A stretch of DNA of 7,590 bases from Deltaproteobacteria bacterium. Lineage in GTDB: Bacteria; Myxococcota_A; UBA9160; SZUA-336. Positions 6,961 to 7,590 of this stretch are shown piece by piece. The notes below the pieces were generated by a model that saw nothing but the letters and a program-made list of their open reading frames with translations, searched no databases and was not told the DNA's origin. Numbering within the stretch: position 1 is the stretch's first letter; every line of letters begins with the position of its first letter. A program made the translations under genes and the position numbers. Location: assembly GCA_030673955.1 (NCBI GenBank), contig DAOVBF010000055.1, positions 1 to 7,590 on the forward strand. The letters run 5' to 3'.

Positions 6961-7590
6961 CTATGCCTCCGCCGTCTGCAGCAGGTAGGCCCGAATCATG
7001 GGATCGATGCCACCGTCCAGCACCCCCTGTGCGTTTCCGATCTCGAGCCCCGTGCGATGATCCTTCACCCGCTGGGACGGGTGGAGAGTATAGGAGCGGA
7101 TCTGGCTGCCGAAGTCGATCTTCCTCTTCTCGCCCGCCAGCTGCTCGATCTCCGCTTCGCGCTCCTGGCGCGCGCGCTCGTAGAGCCTGGCCCTGAGGAC
7201 CTTCATGGCCGATGCCTTGTTCTTGTGCTGGCTCCGCTCGTTCTGGCACTGCACCACGATGCCCGTGAGCAGGTGCGTGATGCGCACCGCCGAATCGGTG
7301 CGATTCACGTGTTGCCCGCCTGCGCCGGATGCACGGTAGGTATCGATGCGAAGATCCTTCTCATCGATATCGATTTTCACCTCGTCCCCCACATCCGGAA
7401 TCATCGTGAAGGACGCGAAGCTCGTATGCCGTCGCTTCTGGGCATCGAAGGGGGAGATCCGCACCAGGCGGTGAATTCCGGTCTCGCTCCGCAGGTAGCC
7501 GTAGGCATACTCGCCTTCAACGGTGAGCGTGACGTTCTTGATGCCGGCCTCCTCCCCTGGCTGGATGTCGAGAATCTCGGTCTTGAAGCC
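6961..7590 (-). CDS. prfB: Peptide chain release factor 2 (RF2), C-terminal part; 5' end outside the window
   Basis: Class I release factor that recognises UGA and UAA in the ribosomal A site and triggers hydrolysis of peptidyl-tRNA. The visible 209 residues cover the codon-recognition and catalytic domains. The RF2-specific SPF tripeptide (in RISPFDAQ) is at 7447..7455. The catalytic GGQ (in [11 protein letters not shown]) is at 7312..7320, followed by the conserved stretches [12 protein letters not shown] and [14 protein letters not shown] rather than the PxT motif of RF1 separates it from prfA. The protein ends in ...LLQTAEA at a TAG codon, which RF1 and not RF2 reads. The N-terminal domain, and the region where many prfB genes carry a programmed +1 frameshift, lie beyond position 7590 and cannot be judged. 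lysS follows after 2 nt, so the two are very probably co-transcribed. Identification is secure. Confidence 0.97.
   Translation of the reverse strand, partial: GFKTEILDIQPGEEAGIKNVTLTVEGEYAYGYLRSETGIHRLVRISPFDAQKRRHTSFASFTMIPDVGDEVKIDIDEKDLRIDTYRASGAGGQHVNRTDSAVRITHLLTGIVVQCQNERSQHKNKASAMKVLRARLYERARQEREAEIEQLAGEKRKIDFGSQIRSYTLHPSQRVKDHRTGLEIGNAQGVLDGGIDPMIRAYLLQTAEA
6966..6970 (-). promoter_or_regulatory. Shine-Dalgarno sequence of lysS
   Basis: GGAGG on the minus strand, 7 nt before the GTG at 6956..6958 and inside the last codons of prfB. It decides the lysS start. The same frame stays open upstream to about 7249, but that extension overlaps the conserved prfB sequence and has no LysRS character. 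Confidence 0.75.

Noticed and set aside
6176..6988. Plus-strand open frame (270 codons) opposite lysS
   Set aside because: Antisense shadow of the conserved LysRS OB-fold and motif 1-2 region.
6959..7249. Upstream extension of lysS by 97 codons
   Set aside because: It overlaps conserved prfB coding sequence and has no LysRS features. The GTG at 6958 with GGAGG gives the normal family length.

Overview
The window holds five head-to-tail genes, all on the minus strand, so they read from right to left: the 3' part of prfB (release factor 2), lysS (lysyl-tRNA synthetase), a lolC-type lipoprotein-release permease, lolD (its ATPase) and most of bamA (outer-membrane barrel assembly). Both end genes run off the window. 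No RNA gene, mobile element, CRISPR array or phage gene was seen.

The organism is a diderm (Gram-negative) bacterium with high-GC DNA. Many third codon positions are G or C, which also produces long meaningless antisense frames. The order prfB-lysS-lolC-lolD-bamA, with a single LolC/E permease and a BamA carrying an extra domain before its POTRA repeats, is what I associate with the former Deltaproteobacteria (Desulfobacterota, Myxococcota and relatives). That placement comes from remembered gene order and domain architecture, not from a search.

Layout, in the direction of transcription: prfB (6961..7590, partial) ends with TAG, and lysS starts 2 nt later at a GTG whose Shine-Dalgarno sequence lies inside the end of prfB. 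The lysS stop overlaps the start of lolC, and the lolC stop overlaps the start of lolD by 8 nt, so these three genes look translationally coupled. A 183-nt gap (2865..3047) follows. It contains a possible extended -10 promoter, a short palindrome and a perfect 12-bp tandem repeat that duplicates the bamA ribosome-binding site. bamA (1..2864) starts at a GTG directly after an in-frame TAG and runs off the left edge with about four barrel strands still to come.

The first two genes serve translation. The last three serve the outer membrane: LolC and LolD release lipoproteins from the inner membrane for transport to the outer membrane, and BamA inserts beta-barrel proteins there. No wholly new system was found. 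The points most worth a second look are variations on known machines: a five-helix membrane domain fused in front of LolC, a TolB-N/CsgG-like domain in front of the BamA POTRA repeats, and a greatly enlarged BamA loop 6 with two cysteine pairs, an acidic stretch and a local drop in GC.
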